Shown here one piece after another: positions 7,603 through 15,738 of a DNA stretch of 64,000 bases; position 1 is the stretch's first letter, and every line of letters begins with the position of its first letter. A program made the position numbers and the translations under genes. Source of the DNA: Paracoccaceae bacterium (GTDB taxonomy: Bacteria; Pseudomonadota; Alphaproteobacteria; Rhodobacterales; Rhodobacteraceae); contig JACKKJ010000003.1 of NCBI GenBank assembly GCA_024236495.1, positions 124,001 through 188,000 of the forward strand, in the 5' to 3' direction. The notes below the pieces were generated by a model, which worked only from the letters and a program-made list of their open reading frames with translations, was not told the origin of the DNA and ran no database searches.

Positions 7603-10188
7603 TCAGCCGCCCAGGATGCGGCCGGCCATCTCGGTCAGGTCGCGGCTGAGGCCGGGCGTCTGGCGGATCCGTTCCAGCTCGGCCCGGATCAGCGCCTGGC
7701 GGTCCGCGTCATAGCGCGCCCAGGTTTCGAACGCGGTCGACAGCCGTGCGGCGATCTGCGGGTTCAGCGCATCGAGACGCAAGAGCCAATCGGCATAGAA
7801 CCGGTAGGCCGCGCCCGAGGCTGCATGGAAGCCCGCATGATTGGCGGCAAGACCGCCCAGCAGCGCGCGGGCGCGGTTGGGGTTCTTCCAGTCGAACCCG
7901 GGATGCGCGGCCAGCCGTTCCGCGACCGCCGCCGCATCGGTCGGCGCGGCATGGACGGCCTGCAACATGAACCACTTGTCGATGACCAGCCGGTTGCCCT
8001 GCCAGCGGTCGTGGAAGGCGCTCAGAGCGGCCTCCGCGCGGCCGGCCTCGATCAGGCAGGCCAGGGCAGCGGCGCTTTCGGTCATGTTCGTGGCCGTGTC
8101 GAAAAGGGCCCTGGCGCGCCCCCCGCCGTCAACCCGGTTCAGAAACGCCAGCGCCGCGACCCGAAGCGCCCTGCGCCCCGCCGCGGCCGCATCGGGGGAA
8201 AACGGGCCGGTGTCGGCCATCGCGTCATAGGTCAGGGCCAGCGGACGGACCAGCCGTTCGGCGACCGTCCTTGCCAGCGTCTCGCGCGCCTTGTGGATGT
8301 GGTCGGGGTCGGGTGTCAGCCCGGCATCGGCCAGCGTCTGCGCCAGATCGTCCTCGGACGGCAGGCGCAGGCACAGGGCGCGGAAGGCCGGGTCGAGCGT
8401 GTCGTCTGTCAAGAGCCGGCCAAGCGCCGCGACATGGTCTGCCGAGGGGTCTGCGCCGTCCGTGACCATCCTGACCAGAACGTCCTTGGCCAGCGCCCGC
8501 CCGGCTTCCCAGCGATTGAAGGGATCGGTGTCATGGGCCAGAAGAAAGGCGCGTTCCGTCGCCGCAACCTCGTGTTCCAGCACCACCGGCGCCGAAAAGC
8601 CCCGCAGGATCGAGGCGACGGGGCGGCTTGCAAGCCCTTGGAAGGCAAAGCTTTGCGTGGCCTCGGTCATTTCCAGCACCGTCGTCGGCACGACCTCGTC
8701 CCCGTTGGGGTTCAAAAGGCCGACCGCGACGGGGATCACCCGAGGGGGCTTTTCGTCCTGGCCCGGGGTGGGCGGGGTCGTCTGCGTGAAGGTCAATGTG
8801 AAGGTGCCGCCCTGATCGCCGGGGGCCCAGTCCTCCGCCACGCTCAGCCGCGGGGTGCCCGCGTCGGTGTACCAGCGCATGAACTGCGCGAGGTCGCGGC
8901 CCGTCGCATCCTCGAACACCTTCAGCCAGTCCTCGATCGTTGCGGCATCCCCGTCATGCCGGTCGAAATAGAGGTCGAGTGCGCGGGCATAGCCGTCATC
9001 GCCGACGAGCCGCTTCAGCATCCCGATCACCTCGGCGCCCTTCTCATAGACGGTCGCGGTGTAGAAGTTGTTGATCTCGACAAAATGGTCGGGCCGGGGC
9101 GGATGGGCAAGCGGCCCCATGTCCTCGCGGAACTGGCGGGCGCGCAGCGTCAGCACGTCCTCGATCCGCTTGACCGGGCCGGAGCGCATGTCGGATGTGA
9201 ACTGCTGGTCGCGGAAGACCGTCAGCCCTTCCTTCAGGCAAAGCTGGAACCAGTCGCGGCAGGTGATGCGGTTGCCGGTCCAGTTGTGGAAATACTCATG
9301 CGCGATGACGCCCTCGATCCGCTCGAAATCGAGGTCGGTGGCGGTTTCGGGCGAGGCAAGGACAAGCTTGGAGTTGAAGATGTTCAACCCCTTGTTCTCC
9401 ATTGCCCCCATGTTGAAATCGTCGACCGCGACGATGTTGAAGACATCAAGGTCGTATTCGCGGCCATAGGCGTCCTCGTCCCACTTCATCGACCGGATCA
9501 GGCTGTCCATCGCATAGGCGCAGCGGTCAAGGTCGCCGGGGCGGACCCAGATGTTCAGCTCCACCTTCCGGCCCGACCGGGTGGTGAACGTGTCGGGCAG
9601 GTTGACGAGGTTTCCCGCGACGAGCGCGAAAAGGTAGGCGGGCTTCGGCCAGGGATCGTCCCATTCCACCCATCCGGCGCCACCTGCGGCCTTGTTGCCG
9701 TTCGACAAGAGGACCGGCAGATCGCTTTCGATGCGGACCCCGAAAGGTGCCATCACGTCGGGCCGGTCGGGGTAATAGGTGATCTTGCGAAATCCCTCGG
9801 CCTCGCACTGGGTGCAATAGATGCCGCCGGACATGTATAGCCCTTCGAGCGCGGTGTTGCCCTCGGGGTCGATCTCGACCTCCGCTTCCCACAGGAAGGG
9901 GCCGTCGGGCAGGGCGCTGGCGGTGACGGTCAGCCCCTCGTCGGTGATCGTCACGACCTCTGCGGGGATGGGCGCGCCGTCGATCCGGGCCGAGAGAAGG
10001 CGCAGCTTTTCCCCGTGCAGGAAAAGGTCGTGACGGCCGGGCCGCGCCGGGTTGGGGGCGAAGGCGATGCGCGAAGCCACGCGCGTCGCGCGCGGGGCAA
10101 GGCGGAAGGTCAGGTCCACGCGTTCGACCGCGAAGGGATAGGGCTGGTAGTCGGACAGGTGGATGGTCTGCGGGCTCGCGTCTTTCAT
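7603..10188 (-). CDS. pepN: Aminopeptidase N (M1 metallopeptidase)
   Basis: 861 aa, matching the E. coli PepN class. It removes N-terminal residues from peptides in the cytosol. The exopeptidase motif GAMENKGLNIFN is at residues 261-272, and the zinc site HEYFH is at 297-301 with the downstream Glu expected around residue 320. The N-terminal beta domain is visible in TFRLAPRATRVASRIAF, and the C-terminal helical domain runs to the end without truncation. The start at 10188 (MKDASPQTIHLSDYQPYPF) fits family alignments. Transcribed alone. Confidence 0.97.
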   Translation of the reverse strand: MKDASPQTIHLSDYQPYPFAVERVDLTFRLAPRATRVASRIAFAPNPARPGRHDLFLHGEKLRLLSARIDGAPIPAEVVTITDEGLTVTASALPDGPFLWEAEVEIDPEGNTALEGLYMSGGIYCTQCEAEGFRKITYYPDRPDVMAPFGVRIESDLPVLLSNGNKAAGGAGWVEWDDPWPKPAYLFALVAGNLVNLPDTFTTRSGRKVELNIWVRPGDLDRCAYAMDSLIRSMKWDEDAYGREYDLDVFNIVAVDDFNMGAMENKGLNIFNSKLVLASPETATDLDFERIEGVIAHEYFHNWTGNRITCRDWFQLCLKEGLTVFRDQQFTSDMRSGPVKRIEDVLTLRARQFREDMGPLAHPPRPDHFVEINNFYTATVYEKGAEVIGMLKRLVGDDGYARALDLYFDRHDGDAATIEDWLKVFEDATGRDLAQFMRWYTDAGTPRLSVAEDWAPGDQGGTFTLTFTQTTPPTPGQDEKPPRVIPVAVGLLNPNGDEVVPTTVLEMTEATQSFAFQGLASRPVASILRGFSAPVVLEHEVAATERAFLLAHDTDPFNRWEAGRALAKDVLVRMVTDGADPSADHVAALGRLLTDDTLDPAFRALCLRLPSEDDLAQTLADAGLTPDPDHIHKARETLARTVAERLVRPLALTYDAMADTGPFSPDAAAAGRRALRVAALAFLNRVDGGGRARALFDTATNMTESAAALACLIEAGRAEAALSAFHDRWQGNRLVIDKWFMLQAVHAAPTDAAAVAERLAAHPGFDWKNPNRARALLGGLAANHAGFHAASGAAYRFYADWLLRLDALNPQIAARLSTAFETWARYDADRQALIRAELERIRQTPGLSRDLTEMAGRILGG

Positions 10189-10244
10189 CTGGGCACTCCG
10201 GCTTCGTCGGGGCGGACGTTAGGGCACCGGCCCCGGCGCTGCAA

Positions 10245-10264
10245 CCGGCCCGCTGCCGGGCCGG
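10245..10264. terminator. Hairpin between pepN and the SRPBCC operon
   Basis: Perfect arms CCGGCCC (10245-10251) and GGGCCGG (10258-10264) with a six-base loop. No T run on either strand, so its role as a terminator for the arsR operon is uncertain. Confidence 0.35.
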
Positions 10265-10289
10265 CCCGCCGGTCTGTTCCGCAAACGGC

Positions 10290-10751
10290 CTAGTCGGCCC
10301 CGATATGCCGCGCCAGCTTGCCAAGCGTCTGCAGCCCCAACTCGACCGCCCCGAAGCCCTTGGCGTTGCGGTATTCCTCGGTGCTCACGAAGGTCATGGT
10401 GAGGGTGACGCGCGTGCCGCCGTCCTCGGGGGTGAACCGGGCGCTGGACTCGGCGTGCACGGGTCCGTTTTCGCCCCAGTGCAGCACATAGTCGATCCGC
10501 GCCTGCGGCACGATGCGGGTGTAGCGATGATGGTTGGGAAAGACCGTTCCATCCGGCGCGATCATGTCGAAAACCCACTCGCCGCCCTCTCGCAGGTCGA
10601 TGCGGCTGGTGCGGCAGGAAAATCCGTCGGGCCCCCACCATTGCGGCAGGGCCAGGGGATCGAACCAGGCGCCCCAGACCGCCGCGACGGGCGCGGCGAT
10701 GAAGCGTTCGATGACCATCGTGCGGTCTTCGGACCCACCGGGCGCGGTCAT
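10290..10751 (-). CDS. SRPBCC (AHSA1-like) protein, second of pair
   Basis: 153 aa. An AHSA1/START-fold ligand-binding protein: VIERFIAAPVAAVWGAWFDP opens the fold, followed by QWWGPDGF and the C-terminal helix GAVELGLQTLGKLARHIGAD. The start overlaps the stop of the preceding SRPBCC gene (ATGA at 10748-10751), so translation is probably coupled. Bacterial pairs of SRPBCC proteins beside an ArsR regulator are common; their ligands are mostly unknown. Confidence 0.85.
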   Translation of the reverse strand: MTAPGGSEDRTMVIERFIAAPVAAVWGAWFDPLALPQWWGPDGFSCRTSRIDLREGGEWVFDMIAPDGTVFPNHHRYTRIVPQARIDYVLHWGENGPVHAESSARFTPEDGGTRVTLTMTFVSTEEYRNAKGFGAVELGLQTLGKLARHIGAD

Positions 10752-11218
10752 TTCATCAGACCTTTCGCATAGTCTTCAAGCTGCGTCACCACGGTGCCCC
10801 AGCCGTCATAGAAGCCCATCGCCTTGTGCGTCTCTGCCGTCTCTGCGTTCCGGTGGCGGGCGATGGCGGTATAGGTGGTGCCGCCGTCCCTGGCGTCCGA
10901 GAGGATCAGGATCGCGGTCATGAACGGGTCCGGCGCGGGTTTCCATCCTTCGGAATAGGCGTCGGTGAAGACCAGCTTCTCCTGCGGTACGACCTCTAGG
11001 TAGACGCCGTTGTTCTGCATCTCCTTGCCCTCCACCTCGAAGGTGGTGTTGAACCGCCCGCCGACCCTCAGGTCAATGTCGCAGGCCGTCACCCGGTGCG
11101 GACGGGGCACGAAGAAATGCGGGATGTGTTCGGGCGAGGTCCAGCATTCCCAGACAAGGGCGCGGGGCACGGCCAGGCTGCGGGTGAAGTGAAGGTCAGT
11201 CTTCGGGTCGAGGTCCAT
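10748..11218 (-). CDS. SRPBCC (AHSA1-like) protein, first of pair
   Basis: 156 aa. Starts MDLDPKTDLHFTRSLAVPRA and shows the AHSA1 pattern: LVWECWTSPEHIPHFFVPRP, DIDLRVGGRFNTTF, and a closing amphipathic helix WGTVVTQLEDYAKGL. It begins inside the last codons of the ArsR gene (23-base overlap), with AAGGA upstream. Sequence identity to the next SRPBCC gene is low, so the pair is probably an old duplication or two independent family members. Ligand unknown. Confidence 0.85.
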   Translation of the reverse strand: MDLDPKTDLHFTRSLAVPRALVWECWTSPEHIPHFFVPRPHRVTACDIDLRVGGRFNTTFEVEGKEMQNNGVYLEVVPQEKLVFTDAYSEGWKPAPDPFMTAILILSDARDGGTTYTAIARHRNAETAETHKAMGFYDGWGTVVTQLEDYAKGLMK

Positions 11219-11555
11219 TCGCGCGGTCCTTCATCAGGCGGGTTACATAATCGTCAAGCCGGTCAAGGCGCCCTTCCCAAAGCGCCCGCTGTTCGTCGAG
11301 CCAGGACCGCACCGGCGTGAACGCCCCGGGGACCAGCGTCACCTTGCGGGTCCGGCCGTCCTTGGCGGTTTCCACCAGCCCGGAGGCTTCGAGCCGGCGG
11401 ACATGGGCCAGAAACGACGGCAGCGCCATGTCGAAGGGCGCGGCAAGTTCGGTCACCGTGGCCGGTCCGCGCGCTAGCCGTTGAAGGATCGCGCGCCGGG
11501 TCGGGTCTCCAAGGGCCTGGAACAGGATGTCGAGCTGGCCGGGGGAAAGGTTCAT
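11196..11555 (-). CDS. ArsR-family HTH transcriptional regulator
   Basis: 119 aa. The winged-helix DNA-binding domain fills most of the protein: ALGDPTRRAILQRLARGPAT, then VTELAAPFDMALPSFLAHVRRLEASGLVETAKDGRTRKV. No metal-binding cysteines are present, so it is not an arsenic-type metal sensor; it belongs to the group coupled to SRPBCC genes. It heads a three-gene operon. Two copies of an 18-base dyad lie upstream (11570-11587 and 11619-11636), suggesting autoregulation. Confidence 0.9.
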   Translation of the reverse strand: MNLSPGQLDILFQALGDPTRRAILQRLARGPATVTELAAPFDMALPSFLAHVRRLEASGLVETAKDGRTRKVTLVPGAFTPVRSWLDEQRALWEGRLDRLDDYVTRLMKDRANGPRPED

Positions 11556-11569
11556 GCGGGGTCCAGATT

Positions 11570-11587
11570 GTTAGCTTGCAACCTAAG
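11570..11587 (-). promoter_or_regulatory. Operator-like site 1 for the ArsR operon
   Basis: On the minus strand this reads CTTAGGTTGCAAGCTAAC, with the dyad TTAG/CTAA. It lies 14 bases before the arsR start, close to a possible -10 element (TACTTA, complement of 11583-11590). Confidence 0.55.
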
Positions 11588-11618
11588 TATCTGGCAGCGG
11601 CGAGTCGCGCAAGAAAAA

Positions 11619-11636
11619 CTTAGGCACATGGCTAAC
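11619..11636 (+). promoter_or_regulatory. Operator-like site 2 in the arsR-glcB interval
   Basis: Reads CTTAGGCACATGGCTAAC on the plus strand. It matches site 1 at 12 outer positions (CTTAGG and GCTAAC) with a different six-base centre, in the opposite orientation and 49 bases away. Confidence 0.55.
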
Positions 11637-11766
11637 TTTCGCGCACGAACGGTGATTCCGTGCAAACTTGAAAATGACCCGCCCGCAAAGATTGATGCGC
11701 GGCGGGCGGTCCTGTAGGTAGGGATCATTCTCGGCATACCGCCGTATGCGGAACGATGGGGAAAAC

Positions 11767-13911
11767 ATGACGCGGGTTGAACGGAACGGGCTTCAGGTGG
11801 CAGGCGAACTGGCCGCTTTCATCGAGGGGCAGGCGCTGCCCGGAACCGGGGTGTCGGCAGAGGCGTTCTGGGCGGGGCTCGCGCGCCTTGTGGCCGAACA
11901 GGGGCCGAAGAACCGCGCGCTTCTGGCCAGGCGCGAGGACATCCAGGCCAAGCTTGATGCCTGGCACGTCGCGCACCGGGACCAGCCCCACGACCACGAA
12001 GCCTACAAGGGCTTTCTGGGCGAGATCGGCTATCTTCTGCCCGAGGGTCCGGCGTTCGAGATCGACACCTCGAACGTCGATCCGGAAATTGCCACGGTGC
12101 CGGGGCCGCAGCTTGTCGTTCCGGTGACGAACGCGCGCTATGCGCTCAATGCCGCGAATGCGCGCTGGGGCAGTCTGTACGACTGCCTTTACGGGACCGA
12201 CGCCATGGGCAGCGTTCCGCCGGCGGGCGGATACGAGCGCGGGCGTGGCGCGCGGGTCATCGCGCGGGCGCGGGTCTTCCTGGACGAGGCTTTCCCGATC
12301 GCGGGCACCAGCCACGCCGATGTGCGCCGCTACTACGTCAAGGATGGGCAGCTTCTGGTCGATGACCTGCCGCTGGTCGATCCGGCGAAATTCGTGGGCT
12401 ATCGCGGCAATCCCCGCGCGCCCGAGGCGGTATTGCTGCGCAACAACGGGCTGCATGTCGAACTGGTCTTCGACCGGGCGCATTTCATCGGCGCCCGCGA
12501 CCAGGCCTGCCTGGCCGATGTGCAGATGGAAAGCGCGGTCTCCGCGATCATGGATTGCGAGGATTCGGTCGCCTGCGTGGATGCCGAGGACAAGGTGCAG
12601 GCCTATGGCAACTGGCTGGGCCTGATGCGCGGCGACCTTGAGGAAGCGTTCGAGAAGGGCGGGCGTCCGACCTTGCGCAAGCTGAACCCCGACCGGGCCT
12701 ATACGGCGCCGGACGGATCGCCGATGACGGTGAAGGGCCGCGCGCTTCTGTGGGTGCGCAACGTCGGCCATCTGATGACCAACCCCGCGATCCTCGACGC
12801 GACCGGCGAAGAGATCGCCGAGGGGCTGATGGACGCGATGGTGACGGTGGCCATCGCCATCCACGACCTGAAGAAGACCGGCGGCGCGCGCAATTCCGTC
12901 ATGGGCTCGGTCTACGTCGTGAAACCCAAGATGCACGGCCCCGAGGAAGTGGCCTTTGCCGACGAGACCTTCGCCATGGTCGAGGACGCGCTGGGCCTGC
13001 CGCGCCATACCGTCAAGATCGGCATCATGGACGAGGAACGCCGCACTTCGGTCAACCTCAAGGAATGCATCCGCGCCGCACGCCACCGGGTCGCCTTCAT
13101 CAACACCGGATTTCTCGACCGGACCGGGGACGAGATCCACAGCTCGATGGAGGCCGGGCCCTTCAGCCGCAAGGACTTCATCAAGCGCAAGGGCTGGATC
13201 ACCGCCTACGAGAACCAGAACGTCGATATCGGGCTGGAATGCGGATTGTCGGGGCGCGCGCAGATCGGCAAGGGCATGTGGGCGATGCCCGACATGATGG
13301 CCGCGATGCTGGAACAGAAGGTGGACCATCCCAAGGCCGGGGCCAACACCGCCTGGGTGCCTTCGCCCACCGCCGCGACGCTCCATGCGCTGCACTACCA
13401 TCGCATCGACGTCTTCGCGGTACAGGCGCGGCTGAAGAAGGGCGGGCGGCGCGCCTATGTCGACGCGCTTCTGGACATTCCTCTTGCGACCTACCGCAAG
13501 TGGACGCCCGACCAGGTGCGCCGCGAGGTCGAGAACAACTGCCAGGGCATCCTTGGCTATGTCGTGCGCTGGGTCGACCAGGGCGTCGGCTGTTCGAAGG
13601 TGCCCGATATCCATGACGTGGGTCTGATGGAGGATCGCGCGACCTGCCGCATCTCGGCCCAGCATGTCGCCAACTGGCTCCATCACGGGGTCGTGGGCGA
13701 GGGCGAGGTGATGGATATCCTGAAGCGTATGGCCGAGGTGGTGGACCGCCAGAACGCCGGCGACCCCGCATACCGACCGATGGCGCCGGGGTTCCAGGGG
13801 CTTGCCTTCCAGGCGGCCTGCGACCTCGTTTTCCTTGGCCGCGTCCAGCCCTCGGGCTATACGGAGCCGATCCTGCACCGCCGCCGGCTTGAGGTGAAGC
13901 GGGCGGGCTAG
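11767..13911 (+). CDS. glcB: Malate synthase G
   Basis: 714 aa, the length expected for the G isoform. Condenses glyoxylate with acetyl-CoA to malate in the glyoxylate bypass or glycolate use. Visible signatures: NARWGSLYDCLYGTDAMG near residue 133, the active-site region FINTGFLDRTGDEIHSSME, and the late segment GLMEDRATCRISAQHVANWL that contains the catalytic base. The start at 11767 gives MTRVERNGLQVAGELAAFIE, the usual beginning. The next gene is GlcG-like, matching the glc gene neighbourhood, but glycolate oxidase genes are not in the window. Confidence 0.97.
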   Translation: MTRVERNGLQVAGELAAFIEGQALPGTGVSAEAFWAGLARLVAEQGPKNRALLARREDIQAKLDAWHVAHRDQPHDHEAYKGFLGEIGYLLPEGPAFEIDTSNVDPEIATVPGPQLVVPVTNARYALNAANARWGSLYDCLYGTDAMGSVPPAGGYERGRGARVIARARVFLDEAFPIAGTSHADVRRYYVKDGQLLVDDLPLVDPAKFVGYRGNPRAPEAVLLRNNGLHVELVFDRAHFIGARDQACLADVQMESAVSAIMDCEDSVACVDAEDKVQAYGNWLGLMRGDLEEAFEKGGRPTLRKLNPDRAYTAPDGSPMTVKGRALLWVRNVGHLMTNPAILDATGEEIAEGLMDAMVTVAIAIHDLKKTGGARNSVMGSVYVVKPKMHGPEEVAFADETFAMVEDALGLPRHTVKIGIMDEERRTSVNLKECIRAARHRVAFINTGFLDRTGDEIHSSMEAGPFSRKDFIKRKGWITAYENQNVDIGLECGLSGRAQIGKGMWAMPDMMAAMLEQKVDHPKAGANTAWVPSPTAATLHALHYHRIDVFAVQARLKKGGRRAYVDALLDIPLATYRKWTPDQVRREVENNCQGILGYVVRWVDQGVGCSKVPDIHDVGLMEDRATCRISAQHVANWLHHGVVGEGEVMDILKRMAEVVDRQNAGDPAYRPMAPGFQGLAFQAACDLVFLGRVQPSGYTEPILHRRRLEVKRAG

Positions 13912-13962
13912 CCTGCCGGGGGAAGCCCCGCGGGAAGGTCCGGGGACAGGGCCGGGGGAAGG

Positions 13963-14010
13963 CCGGGGGCGCTGCCCCCGGACCCCCGGAGTATTTGCGC
14001 CAGAATGAAG
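13963..14010 (+). repeat. Intergenic G/C hairpin repeat, copy 1
   Basis: A near-perfect hairpin (CCGGGGGC, loop GCT, GCCCCCGG) followed by ACCCCCGGAGTATTTGCGCC and a purine-rich tail. A second copy in the opposite orientation lies at 53054-53102; both contain GCCCCCGGACCCCCGG. Repeats of this type are scattered between genes in Rhodobacterales genomes. The unit ends just before the ribosome-binding site of the GlcG-like gene. Confidence 0.7.
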
Positions 14011-14022
14011 GGGAGGACGGGA

Positions 14023-14448
14023 ATGGAGCTGGGGATCGAAACGGCGCGCCGGATCATCGCGGTGGCGCAGGAGACCGGGCGGGCGCGGGGGATGAAGCCC
14101 CTGTCGGTCGTCGTTCTGGACGCGGGCGGCCATCCGGTCGCCTTCGAGCGTGCCGATGGCGCATCGCCCGGGCGGTTCGAGATCGCGCGGGGCAAGGCTT
14201 ACGGCGCGGTGATGCTGGGCATGGGCGGGCGGGCGCAGGCCGAACGCGCCGCCGCCGGTCCGGCCTTCATGGCGGCGGTAAACGGCGCGTTCGGCGGGCA
14301 GCTGATCCCGGTGCCGGGCGGCGTGCTGGTGCGCGACGCGGCGGGGCGGGTGATCGGCGCGGTGGGCGTGACCGGCGACACGTCGGACAACGACGCCGAG
14401 GCGGCGCTGGCGGGGATCGCGGCGGTGGGGCTTTCCGGCGAGGCGTGA
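14023..14448 (+). CDS. GlcG/HbpS-family (DUF336) protein
   Basis: 141 aa. Starts MELGIETARRIIAVAQETG; GGGGAGG six to seven bases upstream supports ATG 14023 over the upstream ATG at 14005. The family core is seen in LSVVVLDAGGHPVAFERADGA and the C-terminal GVTGDTSDNDAEAALAGI. GlcG proteins are often encoded with glycolate or glyoxylate genes, as here after malate synthase G; some relatives bind haem or corrinoid breakdown products. The precise activity is unknown. Confidence 0.85.
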   Translation: MELGIETARRIIAVAQETGRARGMKPLSVVVLDAGGHPVAFERADGASPGRFEIARGKAYGAVMLGMGGRAQAERAAAGPAFMAAVNGAFGGQLIPVPGGVLVRDAAGRVIGAVGVTGDTSDNDAEAALAGIAAVGLSGEA

Positions 14449-14464
14449 GGGCCAGAGACCGAAA

Positions 14465-14488
14465 GGGGCCGGAAGTAATCCCGGCCCC
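14465..14488. terminator. Hairpin between convergent genes
   Basis: Perfect arms GGGGCCGG (14465-14472) and CCGGCCCC (14481-14488) with an eight-base loop. It lies between the ends of the GlcG-like gene and the fasciclin gene and could serve both, though a T run is missing. Confidence 0.45.
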
Positions 14489-14534
14489 GCAGTCGCCCCT
14501 TGCCCCTCGGGTTTGCGCGCCGGCGGGGCGGCGC

Positions 14535-15023
14535 CTAGTTCGCGGGCGGAAGCAGCACCGCGTCGATGACATGGATGACGCCGTTCGAGGCGGCGATGTC
14601 TGCGGTCGTCACCCTGGCCTTGTTCACCCGCACGCCCTTGCGGCCATCGACATGCACACTGGCGCCGTTGACCGTCGCGACATTCAGGCGCTGGCCTGCC
14701 AACTGGTCCGAGGTCACGGCCCCCGGCACGACATGATAGGTGAGGACCGCGACGAGCTGGTCCCTGTTCTCGGGCTTGAGGAGCGATTCCACGGTTCCGG
14801 CGGGCAGGGCGGCAAAGGCCGCGTTTGTCGGCGCGAAGACCGTGAACGGGCCGTCGCCTTTCAGCGTTTCGACCAGTCCTGCCGCCTTGACGGCGGCGAC
14901 AAGCGTCGAGAAGTCGTCGTTTGACGCGGCGATGTCGACGATGTCGGGGTCTTTCGGGGTCATCGGGGCGCAAGCAGCAAGCGCGGACGCCGACAGGATG
15001 GAAAGAACGATGCGGCGGTTCAT
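14535..15023 (-). CDS. Fasciclin (FAS1) domain lipoprotein
   Basis: 162 aa. The signal RRIVLSILSASALAACAP has a lipobox ending in Cys 18, so the product is probably a membrane-anchored lipoprotein. One FAS1 domain follows: FSTLVAAVKAAGLVETLKGD, FTVFAPTNAAFAAL, then VLTYHVVPG and NGVIHVIDAVLLP at the end. FAS1 domains mediate adhesion or ligand binding at the cell surface. Very similar to the gene at 15080-15574 in the core FAS1 stretch, so the two are tandem duplicates. A strong terminator separates them, suggesting that this distal copy is expressed less or from its own promoter. Confidence 0.92.
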   Translation of the reverse strand: MNRRIVLSILSASALAACAPMTPKDPDIVDIAASNDDFSTLVAAVKAAGLVETLKGDGPFTVFAPTNAAFAALPAGTVESLLKPENRDQLVAVLTYHVVPGAVTSDQLAGQRLNVATVNGASVHVDGRKGVRVNKARVTTADIAASNGVIHVIDAVLLPPAN

Positions 15024-15039
15024 GACGGTTCCTTTCTGG

Positions 15040-15068
15040 AAAAAAAGGGGCGCCGCTTGGGGGCGCCC
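15040..15068 (-). terminator. Rho-independent terminator between the two fasciclin genes
   Basis: On the minus strand, GGGCGCC (15062-15068) pairs with GGCGCCC (15048-15054) around a seven-base loop, followed by C and seven T residues (complement of 15040-15046). It lies directly downstream of the proximal fasciclin gene and upstream of the distal one, so it should limit readthrough. Confidence 0.8.
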
Positions 15069-15079
15069 GTTCTGAAAGA

Positions 15080-15574
15080 TCAGTTCGACGGCGGAAGGAT
15101 GACCGCGTCGATGACGTGGATGACGCCGTTCGAAGCCTCGATGTCGGCCCCGGTGATGTTGGCGCCGTTCACCTTCGCGCCGTCCGCGGTCGTGATGGTC
15201 ACCTCGGCCCCGTTCACCGTTGCCGCCTGCATCCCGTCCGACAGGTCGCCCGACATCACCTTGCCGGCGATGACGTGGTAGGTGAGGACGGCGGTCAGCT
15301 TGTCCTTGTTTTCAGGCTTGAGCAGGTCTTCGACGGTGCCGGCCGGCAGGGCGGCGAAGGCCGCGTCGGTCGGCGCGAAGACGGTGAACGGGCCGTCGCC
15401 CTTCAGCGTTTCGACCAGTCCGGCAGCGTCGAGCGCGGCGGCAAGTGTCGTGAACTGTCCCGCCGCAACGGCCGTGTCGACGATGTCTGCGGGTTGGGCG
15501 GAGGCCGGCAGGGCGGACAGCGCGAGGGCGGCGGCAAGGCTGAGCGGCTTGAGCGATCTGGTCAGGAGGGTCAT
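15080..15574 (-). CDS. Secreted fasciclin (FAS1) domain protein
   Basis: 164 aa. A Sec signal peptide (LKPLSLAAALALSALPASAQ) with an AxA-type cleavage site near residue 26 and no lipobox cysteine, so it should be released to the periplasm, unlike the neighbouring lipoprotein copy. The FAS1 domain has FTTLAAALDAAGLVETLKGD, FTVFAPTDAAFAAL and ASNGVIHVIDAVILPPSN. Divergent from the XRE-cupin regulator; GGAAGACG precedes the start. Confidence 0.92.
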   Translation of the reverse strand: MTLLTRSLKPLSLAAALALSALPASAQPADIVDTAVAAGQFTTLAAALDAAGLVETLKGDGPFTVFAPTDAAFAALPAGTVEDLLKPENKDKLTAVLTYHVIAGKVMSGDLSDGMQAATVNGAEVTITTADGAKVNGANITGADIEASNGVIHVIDAVILPPSN

Positions 15575-15620
15575 GTCGTCTTCCTTTCGATGTGTTTGGT
15601 CCGACGCGGGATGCGCGGGT

Positions 15621-15641
15621 GTTTTGAAAATTGGTCAAAAC
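15621..15641. promoter_or_regulatory. Operator-like inverted repeat
   Basis: Perfect seven-base arms GTTTTGA (15621-15627) and TCAAAAC (15635-15641) with a seven-base spacer, in an AT-rich stretch between the divergent fasciclin and XRE-cupin genes. A reasonable candidate binding site for the adjacent regulator. Confidence 0.5.
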
Positions 15642-15738
15642 ATTTGCGCTTCAAGAAAATTTTAGTAAAAAGAAAGTGATGTGCATCAGGTTCAAAAGCG
15701 GTGTCGTCTTGTTGCGCGTGGGGCAAAAGGGACGGGCG

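Noticed and set aside
7456..9840. Open frame of 794 codons on the plus strand
   Set aside because: Runs antisense to pepN in a high-GC region where shadow frames are expected; its product has no family motif and the pepN frame is complete with an intact active site.
11725..14973. Open frame of more than 1000 codons on the minus strand
   Set aside because: Antisense to malate synthase G and the GlcG-like gene. The product is Arg/Pro/His-rich with no domain, as typical for the complement of GC-rich coding sequence.
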